From Prevotellaceae bacterium UBA1726 (GTDB lineage Bacteria > Bacteroidota > Bacteroidia > Bacteroidales > Bacteroidaceae): a stretch of DNA of 5,775 nt. Of this stretch, positions 1-5,690 are shown one piece after another (the first letter of the stretch is position 1; each line of letters opens with the position of its first letter). The stretch is taken from contig DCIM01000001.1 in NCBI GenBank assembly GCA_002316005.1, forward strand, positions 1 through 5,775, in the 5' to 3' direction. The notes under the pieces are model-generated. The model did not search any database, had not been told where the DNA came from, and was given only the letters and a program-made list of their open reading frames with translations. The position numbers were made by a program, and so were the translations under genes.

Positions 1-2053
1 GCTGTATGTCGAAATCGAAGAAGACGTCTGTGCCGCCAAGAGTCGATATGCCGTCGGATTTCTTGGTGATGTAAGTGACGATGTTCTTTGTGAGGATGTT
101 TCCGCGAGACTCACGTCCCTTGATGGCAATCTCTGAAAAATCCTTGTCGAAGGCAAGGACACGCAATTTGCTCACCTTTGAATCAACATGCACGCGTATG
201 ACCTCAGCCTCGCCATTCTTGTTGGCAGAGAAATAGTTGATCTTGGAACCAGGCTTACCCTGACCAAGGTTGTATTCCTTGTCGCGAATGATGCCAGTGA
301 CGGCAAAGCGTTTGATGTAGGTTGGCCCTGTCTTGCCATCGCGATAGCACACATTATATATAGTACGTCTGTCGTTGCGCACAAAGACATCAATATATTC
401 TATATCCTTGCCTATATAAAGTTTGTCGGCAACATGTACAATCTTGTAACGGCCATCCTTGTAGAAGATGATGATATCGTCGATGTCTGAACAGTTGCAG
501 ACGAATTCGTTCTTGTCGTCTTTCTTGAGGTTGATGCCTATGAAACCCTCTTCGCGGTTGATCATGAGGCGTTGGTTTGCCTCGACAACCTTGGCGGCCT
601 GAATCTGCTCGAAATTGCGTATCTCGGTGAGACGAGGATGCTGTCCTGCGTATTTTTCCTTGAGATGCTCGAACCAGTTGATGGTATGCTCGACCAGATG
701 CTCGAGTTTATAGTTGACATCCTTCAGTTTGTCGTTGAGCATGGCAATCTTCTCGTCGTTCTCGTCAACGTTGAAGCGTATGATACGGCGCATCTTCAAC
801 TCAAGAAGATGTTCGAGATGTTCTTGCTTGATTTCTTTGATGAACTTGTCGCGGAAAGGTTTCAGACGCTTCTCGATATGCGCAATGGCAATCTCGTTTG
901 TCTTTGCCTGCTCAAACTCCTTGTCTTTATAGACGCGCTCCTCGAAGATGAACCAGCGTTCGAGAGAGGAGAGCAGCAGTTGGTTGGTGAGTTCGTCGCG
1001 GGCAATCTCCAGTTCGCGGCGGAGCAGATCTTTTGTGCGGTCGGTGTTGTGACGCAGAACTTGACTTACGGTGAGGAACATTGGTCGCTGATCGTCAACG
1101 ACACAACAGTTAGGCGAATAGTTGACCTGACACTTGGTGAATGCATAAAGGGCATCTATTGCCTTGTCGGAAGATGTCTTAGGCTCAAGGTTGACAATGA
1201 TCTCAACATGCTCGGCGGTGAGGTCGTCGATCTTGCGGACGCTTACCTTGTTGTTCTCCTTTGCTTTTATGATAGACTCTATCAGTGTATCGGTTGTGAC
1301 ACCATATGGCACTTCGACAATCTTGAGTGTCTTGTTGTCTATCTTTTCAATACGCGAGCGGATGGTGAGTTTGCCACCGCGTTCGCCATCGTTGTATTTA
1401 GAAACATCGAGCATACCTCCTGTTGGGAAGTCAGGGAAGAGTTGGAAAGGCTCATCCTTGAGATATGCTATTGAAGCATCGCAGAGTTCGCCGAAGTTGT
1501 GGGGAAGAATCTTAGAGTTAAGACCTGTACCTATGCCCTCGGAACCCTGAGCGAGCAGGAGAGGAAATTTGACAGGAAGGGAGATAGGCTCCTGGTTACG
1601 TCCGTCGTACGAAGGGCGCCAGTCGGTTGTCTTGGGGTTGAAGACAGCCTCGAGAGCGAATTTGGTGAGACGCGCCTCGATATAACGACCTGCAGCGGCA
1701 GAGTCGCCAGTGAGGATGTTTCCCCAGTTACCCTGGGTGTCGATGCAGTAATGCTTCTGACCAAGATTGACCAGAGCATCCTTGATTGACATATCACCAT
1801 GAGGGTGATATTGCATGGTGTGACCAACGATGTTGGCCACCTTGTTGTAGCGTCCGTCCTCTTTCTCTCGCATTGCATGGAGGACACGTCTTTGCACAGG
1901 TTTAAGTCCGTCGTCTATGTGTGGAATGGCGCGGTCGAGGTTGGTGTAGGAGGCATATTCGAGGAACCACGTGCGAAACATGCCCGTGAGGTGGAATTGC
2001 TCATCAGAAGGATTGTGCTCAGACTGAGGTACTTCGTTCAGATCTTCGTCCAT
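1..2053 (-). CDS. parC: DNA topoisomerase IV subunit A (ParC), N-terminal 684 codons; truncated by window edge
   Basis: Translating the minus strand from the ATG at 2053-2051 gives 684 uninterrupted codons to the left edge. The protein is a type IIA topoisomerase A subunit, which cuts and rejoins DNA with ParE to decatenate daughter chromosomes. Visible parts in order are the N-terminal winged-helix core with HPHGD at 83-87, TQGNWGN at 106-112 and GDSAAAGRYIEARL at 116-129, where Arg123-Tyr124 is the catalytic pair (Tyr codon 1684-1682). A tower and charged coiled-coil region follows at about 330-480, then the start of a beta-pinwheel C-terminal domain from about 490 with a blade-type GRESRG at 646-651. 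No GyrA-box is seen in the visible part. IDTQGNWGNILTGD is the form I associate with the Bacteroidales topo IV paralogue rather than GyrA. From recollection the family is about 880-920 residues, so roughly 200 are missing. There is no Shine-Dalgarno sequence. Codon use is strongly biased (AAC, GAC, CTC, CGC/CGT), as in a well-expressed core gene. The quinolone-determining Ser is replaced by Met88. Confidence 0.93.
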   Translation of the reverse strand, partial: MDEDLNEVPQSEHNPSDEQFHLTGMFRTWFLEYASYTNLDRAIPHIDDGLKPVQRRVLHAMREKEDGRYNKVANIVGHTMQYHPHGDMSIKDALVNLGQKHYCIDTQGNWGNILTGDSAAAGRYIEARLTKFALEAVFNPKTTDWRPSYDGRNQEPISLPVKFPLLLAQGSEGIGTGLNSKILPHNFGELCDASIAYLKDEPFQLFPDFPTGGMLDVSKYNDGERGGKLTIRSRIEKIDNKTLKIVEVPYGVTTDTLIESIIKAKENNKVSVRKIDDLTAEHVEIIVNLEPKTSSDKAIDALYAFTKCQVNYSPNCCVVDDQRPMFLTVSQVLRHNTDRTKDLLRRELEIARDELTNQLLLSSLERWFIFEERVYKDKEFEQAKTNEIAIAHIEKRLKPFRDKFIKEIKQEHLEHLLELKMRRIIRFNVDENDEKIAMLNDKLKDVNYKLEHLVEHTINWFEHLKEKYAGQHPRLTEIRNFEQIQAAKVVEANQRLMINREEGFIGINLKKDDKNEFVCNCSDIDDIIIFYKDGRYKIVHVADKLYIGKDIEYIDVFVRNDRRTIYNVCYRDGKTGPTYIKRFAVTGIIRDKEYNLGQGKPGSKINYFSANKNGEAEVIRVHVDSKVSKLRVLAFDKDFSEIAIKGRESRGNILTKNIVTYITKKSDGISTLGGTDVFFDFDIQ

Positions 2054-2078
2054 ATAGTGATGGTAATTTAATCGGTCG

Positions 2079-2086
2079 CAAAGTTA
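2079..2086 (-). promoter_or_regulatory. Candidate -7 box of the parC promoter (TAACTTTG)
   Basis: Read on the minus strand this is TAACTTTG, an exact match to the Bacteroidota -7 consensus TAnnTTTG. It lies 25 nt upstream of the parC ATG, which would leave a leader of about 20 nt. I see no TTG-like -33 element at the usual 19-21 bp spacing. The box forms the outer end of the left arm of the 2078-2139 inverted repeat. The match is seen directly; its use as the parC promoter is inferred. Confidence 0.6.
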
Positions 2087-2130
2087 ATAATTTTTTTTCG
2101 AATAGTGGTATCTATCTGCCAAAAAATTAT

Positions 2131-2138
2131 TAACTTTG
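2131..2138 (+). promoter_or_regulatory. Candidate plus-strand -7 box (TAACTTTG) pointing into the tRNA antisense strand
   Basis: TAACTTTG followed by CAGCC matches the Bacteroidota -7 consensus and resembles the start context of the tRNA promoters in this window. No -33 TTG is visible at the expected distance. A transcript from here would begin about 10 bases before the terminator hairpin and, since the hairpin lacks a U-tract in this direction, could run antisense across tRNA-Arg towards the lipoprotein gene. Function is uncertain; the box may simply be the second half of the symmetric repeat. Confidence 0.35.
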
Positions 2139-2145
2139 CAGCCAT

Positions 2146-2181
2146 AAAAAAAAGAGTCCTCCGGACAAGCCGAAGGACTCT
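2146..2181 (-). terminator. Rho-independent terminator of tRNA-Arg
   Basis: On the minus strand, AGAGTCCTTCGG and CCGGAGGACTCT flank the loop CTTGT. They form a 12-bp stem with one mismatch (A2173 opposite C2161), followed directly by eight U residues (2153-2146). It starts 8 nt after the encoded CCA end of tRNA-Arg, so it most likely ends that transcript and insulates parC downstream. In the plus direction the stem is followed by GGAAAAAG, so it is not an intrinsic terminator that way. Confidence 0.9.
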
Positions 2182-2189
2182 GGAAAAAG

Positions 2190-2266
2190 TGGTGATTTCG
2201 GCGGGATTCGAACCCGCGGCCCACAGCTTAGAAGGCTGTTGCTCTATCCAGCTGAGCTACGAAACC
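2190..2266 (-). tRNA. tRNA-Arg (anticodon UCU), CCA encoded
   Basis: The minus strand folds into a complete cloverleaf. The acceptor stem GGTTTCG pairs with CGAAATC (one G-U pair); the D-arm stem is GCTC/GAGC; the anticodon stem ACAGC/GCTGT encloses the loop CTTCTAA with anticodon TCT. The variable loop is 5 nt, and the T-arm GCGGG/CCCGC encloses TTCGAAT. The discriminator is A and the 3' CCA is encoded (2192-2190). The body without CCA is 74 nt (2193-2266). Anticodon UCU decodes AGA, and AGG by wobble, as arginine. It has its own likely promoter at 2309-2316 and its own terminator at 2146-2181, so it appears to be a single-gene unit. Confidence 0.97.
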
Positions 2267-2275
2267 ATCATCATG

Positions 2276-2313
2276 CTTTGCAGCCACAAAATCTTAATTT
2301 TGCGGCTGCAAAG
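2276..2313. repeat. 17-bp near-perfect palindrome (hairpin) between tRNA-Arg and the lipoprotein operon
   Basis: The arm CTTTGCAGCCACAAAAT (2276-2292) is the reverse complement of ATTTTGCGGCTGCAAAG (2297-2313) except at one position (A2286 against C2303), with a 4-nt centre (2293-2296). In a minus-strand RNA the odd pair becomes G-U, so the hairpin is uninterrupted. The palindrome contains most of the -7 box of the tRNA promoter (2309-2316, minus) and the whole candidate plus-strand -7 box (2295-2302). If tRNA-Arg transcription starts near 2305, the precursor would begin with a hairpin of about 11 bp, which RNase P would remove with the leader. Confidence 0.85.
2295..2302 (+). promoter_or_regulatory. 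Candidate -7 box (TAATTTTG) for the lipoprotein-glmM-coaD operon
   Basis: TAATTTTG fits the TAnnTTTG consensus and lies 62 nt upstream of the lipoprotein ATG. The nearest TTTG (2277-2280) is only 14 bp upstream, shorter than the usual 19-21 bp, so the -33 element is poor. It is the best plus-strand candidate between the tRNA and the operon. It lies inside the 2276-2313 palindrome, almost touching the oppositely oriented tRNA-Arg -7 box, so the two promoters could interfere with each other. Confidence 0.45.
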
Positions 2314-2316
2314 GTA
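2309..2316 (-). promoter_or_regulatory. -7 box (TACCTTTG) of the tRNA-Arg promoter
   Basis: On the minus strand this reads TACCTTTG followed by CAGCCGCAAAA. It lies 42 nt upstream of the tRNA 5' end. The same block, with a single base change, stands upstream of the tRNA at the right edge of the window, which supports its being a real promoter. The -33 region is weak: only TGGT at 20 bp spacing. Confidence 0.7.
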
Positions 2317-2364
2317 CGAAAATTTTGCGGAATAGCACCATGTTTTTGAAATTATTTTATAATT

Positions 2365-2895
2365 ATGAATAAACGACTGATTATTTGTGCGTTGACTGCA
2401 TGTGTGGTCTTCTTGACAATGGTATCGTGCGAGTCGTCAACCTCTTATTCCAAAGAGTTGGAGGCTGAAGAACTGTTAATTGAGCAGTGGTTGCAGCGCA
2501 ACAACATCACTCTCTTGGACGAATTTCCAAAAGATTCCCTATTCAAGGAGACGGAGATGTATCACTATACGGATGGCATCTATTTCCAGATGTTTGACAA
2601 GGGCGAAGGTGATACTTTGGTGAAAGGTGACGTGATTATCTTGCGATACAGGAGCAGCACTCTCGACGAGAATGCAATAGTGGAGGACTACTGGACAACG
2701 CAGGATAGACCTTATCCTAACGAGATAACATACGGCAGTTCCTATAATTCTTGCACGGGGTGGGATGATGCCTTTGACTTGATGAAGAGAAGTGGTGCTC
2801 ATGCCAGGATAATAGTACCTTCGAAACTTGGTTTCGACGATTCGCAGGTCATCCCATATGTTTATGAAATGAAAATAAAAGTATTACCTAAATAA
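2365..2895 (+). CDS. FKBP-like (DUF4827-type) lipoprotein
   Basis: This 176-residue protein begins with a lipoprotein signal: Lys3-Arg4, a hydrophobic stretch at 5-20 and the lipobox MVSC with Cys22 as the predicted lipidated residue. Residues 86-174 follow the FKBP peptidyl-prolyl isomerase pattern: VKGDVIILRYR (86-96), GWDDAFDLMK (132-141), ARIIVPSKLGF (147-157) and VIPYVYEMKIKVL (162-174). The core Trp133 is kept, but several usual active-site aromatics and the FD pair appear replaced, so isomerase activity is doubtful and a binding or chaperone role is possible. Length and context fit the Bacteroidales DUF4827 family, a label given from memory. The ATG is the only sensible start, immediately before the signal peptide; the leader is AT-rich with no Shine-Dalgarno sequence. 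It is the first gene of the operon, with its stop one base before glmM. It presumably sits in the envelope facing the periplasm; residues after Cys22 are only weakly acidic, so surface export is not clear. Confidence 0.85.
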   Translation: MNKRLIICALTACVVFLTMVSCESSTSYSKELEAEELLIEQWLQRNNITLLDEFPKDSLFKETEMYHYTDGIYFQMFDKGEGDTLVKGDVIILRYRSSTLDENAIVEDYWTTQDRPYPNEITYGSSYNSCTGWDDAFDLMKRSGAHARIIVPSKLGFDDSQVIPYVYEMKIKVLPK

Positions 2896-2896
2896 T

Positions 2897-4288
2897 ATGT
2901 CATTAGTAAAATCTATCTCAGGAATACGCGGCACTATAGGCGGCGTGATAGGCGAAGGATTGTCGCCAATCGATATCGTTAAATTCACCACTGGCTATGC
3001 TTTGTGGCTGAAGGGATACAGAGGCAAGAACAGATGCAAGGTGGTTGTCGGTCGTGATGCCCGCCTCTCTGGTCCTATGGTATCTAACATCGTTGTCGGA
3101 ACATTGATGGGTTGCGGTTGTGACGTTGTGAATATTGGTCTTGCAACAACTCCTACAACAGAGTTGGCTGTGACAATGGAGGGTGCTGACGGTGGTATCA
3201 TCATCACCGCAAGTCATAACCCTAAGCATTGGAATGCTTTGAAACTGCTCAACGAGAGAGGAGAGTTCCTGAGCAAGGTTGAGGGCGAGGAGATGCTGAG
3301 AATAAGCGAGCGCGAGGATGTTGTCTATCCAGAGGTTGACGAACTCGGTACTTGCGAGGTGCGCGAGGATTATGTGCAGAAACATATCGATGCTGTGCTG
3401 AAACTGAAACTGGTTGACGTTGAGGCTATAAAGAAGGCAAACTTCAAAGTGGCTATTGACTGTGTGAACTCTGTCGGAGGTATAGCAATACCAGCATTGC
3501 TCAAGGCACTGGGCGTTAATGATGTGGAGTGTCTGAACTGTGAGCCTACAGGAAGGTTTGCCCACAACCCAGAACCTCTGCCTGAACATCTTACCGAGAT
3601 TGCAGAGCACATACGCAAGAACAAGGCTGATGTGGGTTTCGTTGTTGACCCAGACGTTGACCGTCTTGCATTGATCCAGGAGACTGGCGACATGTTCGGC
3701 GAGGAATATACACTCGTTTCTGTTGCAGATTATGTGCTTCAGCATACTCCTGGCAACACTGTGTCGAATCTCAGTTCAACACGTGCATTGGCAGACGTGA
3801 CCAAGGCTCGTGGCGGTGAGTATAATGCTGCCGCAGTGGGCGAAGTGAATGTTGTAGAGAAGATGAAGGCAACTAATGCTGTCATTGGTGGCGAAGGTAA
3901 TGGTGGCGTGATTTATCCAGAATGTCACTATGGTCGTGACGCTCTCGTGGGTATTGCCTTGTTCCTTACAAATCTGGCACATACAGGCAAGAAGGTGAGC
4001 GAACTTCGCGCGACATATCCTAATTATTTCATCTCTAAAAACAGGATTGACCTCAAGCCGGGAATGGATGTTGATGGCATTCTCAACGTGATAAAGGGTT
4101 GCTACAAGCAATACAAGATCACTGACATTGATGGAGTTAAGATAGATTTTCCTCAGGGTTGGGTTCATCTGAGAAAATCCAACACCGAGCCTATCATCCG
4201 TGTCTATTCTGAGGCAGGAACGATGGAGCAGGCAGAGAAGTTTGCCCATGCAATAATGGATGAAATAAAGAGGATTGCCGGTTTATGA
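2897..4288 (+). CDS. glmM: Phosphoglucosamine mutase (GlmM), alpha-D-phosphohexomutase family
   Basis: This 463-residue cytoplasmic enzyme is predicted to convert glucosamine-6-phosphate to glucosamine-1-phosphate on the way to UDP-GlcNAc. All four family signatures are present in order. They are the phosphoserine loop TASHNP (104-109, catalytic Ser106), the metal-binding loop DPDVDR (251-256), the sugar-recognition loop GEGNGG (332-337), and the C-terminal phosphate-binding loop RKSNTEP (426-432). The N-terminal GIRGTIG (9-15) and VGRDAR (51-56) also match. The length is normal. GEGNGG, rather than the GExSGH loop of mannose/glucose mutases, points to the archaeal/Bacteroidota type of GlmM, although substrate cannot be proven from sequence. 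The start lies one base after the lipoprotein stop, and the last codons overlap the coaD start, so expression is probably coupled to both neighbours. There is no Shine-Dalgarno sequence. Confidence 0.88.
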   Translation: MSLVKSISGIRGTIGGVIGEGLSPIDIVKFTTGYALWLKGYRGKNRCKVVVGRDARLSGPMVSNIVVGTLMGCGCDVVNIGLATTPTTELAVTMEGADGGIIITASHNPKHWNALKLLNERGEFLSKVEGEEMLRISEREDVVYPEVDELGTCEVREDYVQKHIDAVLKLKLVDVEAIKKANFKVAIDCVNSVGGIAIPALLKALGVNDVECLNCEPTGRFAHNPEPLPEHLTEIAEHIRKNKADVGFVVDPDVDRLALIQETGDMFGEEYTLVSVADYVLQHTPGNTVSNLSSTRALADVTKARGGEYNAAAVGEVNVVEKMKATNAVIGGEGNGGVIYPECHYGRDALVGIALFLTNLAHTGKKVSELRATYPNYFISKNRIDLKPGMDVDGILNVIKGCYKQYKITDIDGVKIDFPQGWVHLRKSNTEPIIRVYSEAGTMEQAEKFAHAIMDEIKRIAGL

Positions 4289-4722
4289 AAAGAGCACTCT
4301 TTGCTGGTTCGTTCGACCCGTTCACTATAGGACATAAGGCTATCGTGGACCGTTCTCTGATGCTCTTCGATGAGGTTGTCGTAGCCTTTGGCGTGAATGT
4401 CATGAAGACACCTTTCATGCCTCTGGAAGAGCGTATGGATCGCGTGAGGGCGGTTTATAAAGACGACGATCGTGTGAAAGTGGTGAGTTATGAGGGACTT
4501 ACAGTAGACTTGGCCAAGGAGATGGAAGTAACTTGTCTTTTGAGAGGCGTGAGGAACGCTATTGATTATGAATATGAAAAGACAATTGCCGAAGTCAATC
4601 AGAAGCTGTGCGGAATTGAGACTGTGCTGCTCGTTGCGGATTCTGAGACTGGTCATGTCTCTTCGTCGCTTGTAAGGGAGTTGGCGCATTTTGGCAAAGA
4701 GATAGATAAGTTGATAGTATAA
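4285..4722 (+). CDS. coaD: Phosphopantetheine adenylyltransferase (CoaD)
   Basis: This 145-residue enzyme catalyses the penultimate step of coenzyme A synthesis, 4'-phosphopantetheine plus ATP to dephospho-CoA and pyrophosphate. It has the nucleotidyltransferase signature GSFDPFTIGH (8-17) with the T/HxGH motif at Thr14-His17. Lys41, Arg87 and Arg90 (in LLRGVRNAIDYEYE) fill the positions of known substrate-binding residues, and the second signature VSSSLVRE lies at 125-132. It is about 14 residues shorter than the E. coli enzyme because the C-terminal tail is short, but the catalytic core is complete. The start ATG shares four bases with the glmM stop (ATGA), a typical translational coupling arrangement. 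A weak AGAGGA lies about 10 nt upstream, inside glmM. Confidence 0.95.
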   Translation: MKRALFAGSFDPFTIGHKAIVDRSLMLFDEVVVAFGVNVMKTPFMPLEERMDRVRAVYKDDDRVKVVSYEGLTVDLAKEMEVTCLLRGVRNAIDYEYEKTIAEVNQKLCGIETVLLVADSETGHVSSSLVRELAHFGKEIDKLIV

Positions 4723-4734
4723 AGGATTTGTATC

Positions 4735-5625
4735 ATGGATAAGAAATCAAAAATAATAATTATCGTGGCTGTTGTGGCCTTGGCTGTTGCTGTGGGCGCT
4801 GTCTTCTTTCTGATGGAGAAGTTGAAACAGAAGGATGTTGAGATGGAGGAGATGGTCGAGCAGATGGAGTATGAGAAGGAGGAGTTGGAAAACGAGTATG
4901 CTGATGTGGCGATAGAGATGGAAGGAATTTCTAACAGAGTGACCAATGACTCTTTGCTCAACGAACTTAACAAACAGCAGTTGCGTGTGCAGAGTCTCCT
5001 GGAGGAGTTGAGGACTGTGAAGGCAACAAATGCCCGCAGAATCTCTGAATTAAAGAAAGAGTTGGCAACTGTTCGCGGCGTGCTGCAATATTATGTTGCA
5101 CAGGTTGACTCTTTGCAGAGAGTGAATGGTGAACTTGTTGCTGAAAACGAGGCGCTCGGTCAGAGATATCAAGAGGCGGCGGGTAATGTCGTCACGTTGA
5201 CAGAAGAGAAGACCGCACTGCAGGAGAAGGTGAACATTGCTTCGCAACTCGAGGCAAGGAATGTGGTTGTCGAACCTCAGACCAAGAGAGGCGGCAAGGC
5301 ACGTTATATTAATAAGGTGTCGATAATCAAAGTGTCGTATGCCATTGCCAAGAACAATACTGCAAAGGCGGGAAACAAGGTTGTCTATATGCGAATAACT
5401 GCTCCAGACGGCAGTGTGTTGCATAAATCGGGCAGCGACAGGTTCCAGTTTGAAGACCAGCAAATCTACTTCTCTTCGAGGAAGAATTTTGAATACGCAG
5501 GTCAGGAGATGAATGACGTGATTTATTACACCGTGACAGAGACTTTGACGAAGGGCAAGTACGAAATAGAACTCTTTGTGGATGGTCATATCATAGGTGG
5601 AGGCGCATTTGAACTCAATAAGTGA
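4735..5625 (+). CDS. Membrane-anchored coiled-coil protein with C-terminal beta domain, function unknown
   Basis: I do not recognise a characterised function. The 296-residue product starts MDKKSK, followed by one hydrophobic segment at 7-27 that looks like an uncleaved anchor with the N-terminus inside. A long charged coiled coil rich in Glu, Lys and Leu follows at about 28-172, then a basic linker TKRGGKAR (183-190), and a compact domain at 190-296 rich in alternating beta-strand patterns (KVVYMRITAPDGSVL; KGKYEIELFVDGHIIG). The predicted layout is a periplasmic rod ending in an Ig-like or other beta-sandwich head. From memory, similar C-terminal domains recur in Bacteroidota proteins loosely named as chromosome-segregation or myosin-like because of the coiled coil; that name would be misleading here. 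It follows coaD by 12 nt with an AAAGGA sequence (4721-4726) before the start, so it is probably the last operon gene. It ends with TGA followed at once by an in-frame TAA. Confidence 0.85.
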   Translation: MDKKSKIIIIVAVVALAVAVGAVFFLMEKLKQKDVEMEEMVEQMEYEKEELENEYADVAIEMEGISNRVTNDSLLNELNKQQLRVQSLLEELRTVKATNARRISELKKELATVRGVLQYYVAQVDSLQRVNGELVAENEALGQRYQEAAGNVVTLTEEKTALQEKVNIASQLEARNVVVEPQTKRGGKARYINKVSIIKVSYAIAKNNTAKAGNKVVYMRITAPDGSVLHKSGSDRFQFEDQQIYFSSRKNFEYAGQEMNDVIYYTVTETLTKGKYEIELFVDGHIIGGGAFELNK

Positions 5626-5674
5626 TAAGTAATTGTTTGATTGCTAGGTATTTATTGAAATTATTAAAAATATA

Positions 5675-5690
5675 GGCAAAATGTTTTGCC
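5675..5690. repeat. Palindrome GGCAAAA-TG-TTTTGCC overlapping a -33 box
   Basis: Two perfect 7-bp arms (5675-5681 and 5684-5690) flank a TG centre. The right arm contains the TTTG used as the -33 element of the following promoter, so a protein binding the palindrome would compete with RNA polymerase. As an RNA hairpin it could also help end the operon, but no U-tract follows on the plus strand. Confidence 0.5.

Larger units (their letters stand above)
2078..2139. repeat. Perfect 19-bp inverted repeat with 24-bp spacer
   Basis: The left arm at 2078-2096 is the exact reverse complement of the right arm at 2121-2139, separated by a 24-bp spacer (2097-2120). Each arm consists of an outer GCAAAGTTA, containing a -7-type TAACTTTG box pointing away from the centre, and an inner run of at least six A/T bases. 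The right arm ends only seven bases before the U-tract of the tRNA-Arg terminator. It could be two back-to-back promoters with A-tract upstream elements, an operator for a dimeric regulator, or a structured RNA element if read through. No recombinase gene is nearby. Confidence 0.85.

Noticed and set aside
572..1474. 300-codon open frame on the plus strand opposite parC
   Set aside because: It is antisense to the intact catalytic protein ParC and its product has low-complexity Leu/Val/Asp composition. It stays open because parC avoids the codons (TTA, CTA, TCA) that would create stops on the other strand.
2078..2139. Invertible promoter (inverton) as seen in Bacteroidales
   Set aside because: The spacer is only 24 bp, the promoter boxes lie in the arms rather than between them, inversion would barely change the sequence, and no recombinase is in the window.
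2190..2266. tRNA-Arg as an integration site for a mobile element
   Set aside because: No integrase gene, no duplicated tRNA 3' end and no foreign-looking genes are present on either side.
2105..2335. 76-codon open frame on the plus strand
   Set aside because: It runs through the tRNA terminator, the whole tRNA-Arg gene and the palindrome, so it cannot be a normal gene.
2918..3745. 275-codon minus-strand open frame
   Set aside because: It lies entirely inside glmM, whose active-site motifs are all in the plus-strand frame. The antisense product is rich in His and Cys with no recognisable domain.
5628..5645. Hairpin AGTAAT/ATTGCT as operon terminator
   Set aside because: The stem is six base pairs, one of them G-U, with no following U-tract. 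It is too weak to call; I see no convincing intrinsic terminator after the operon.
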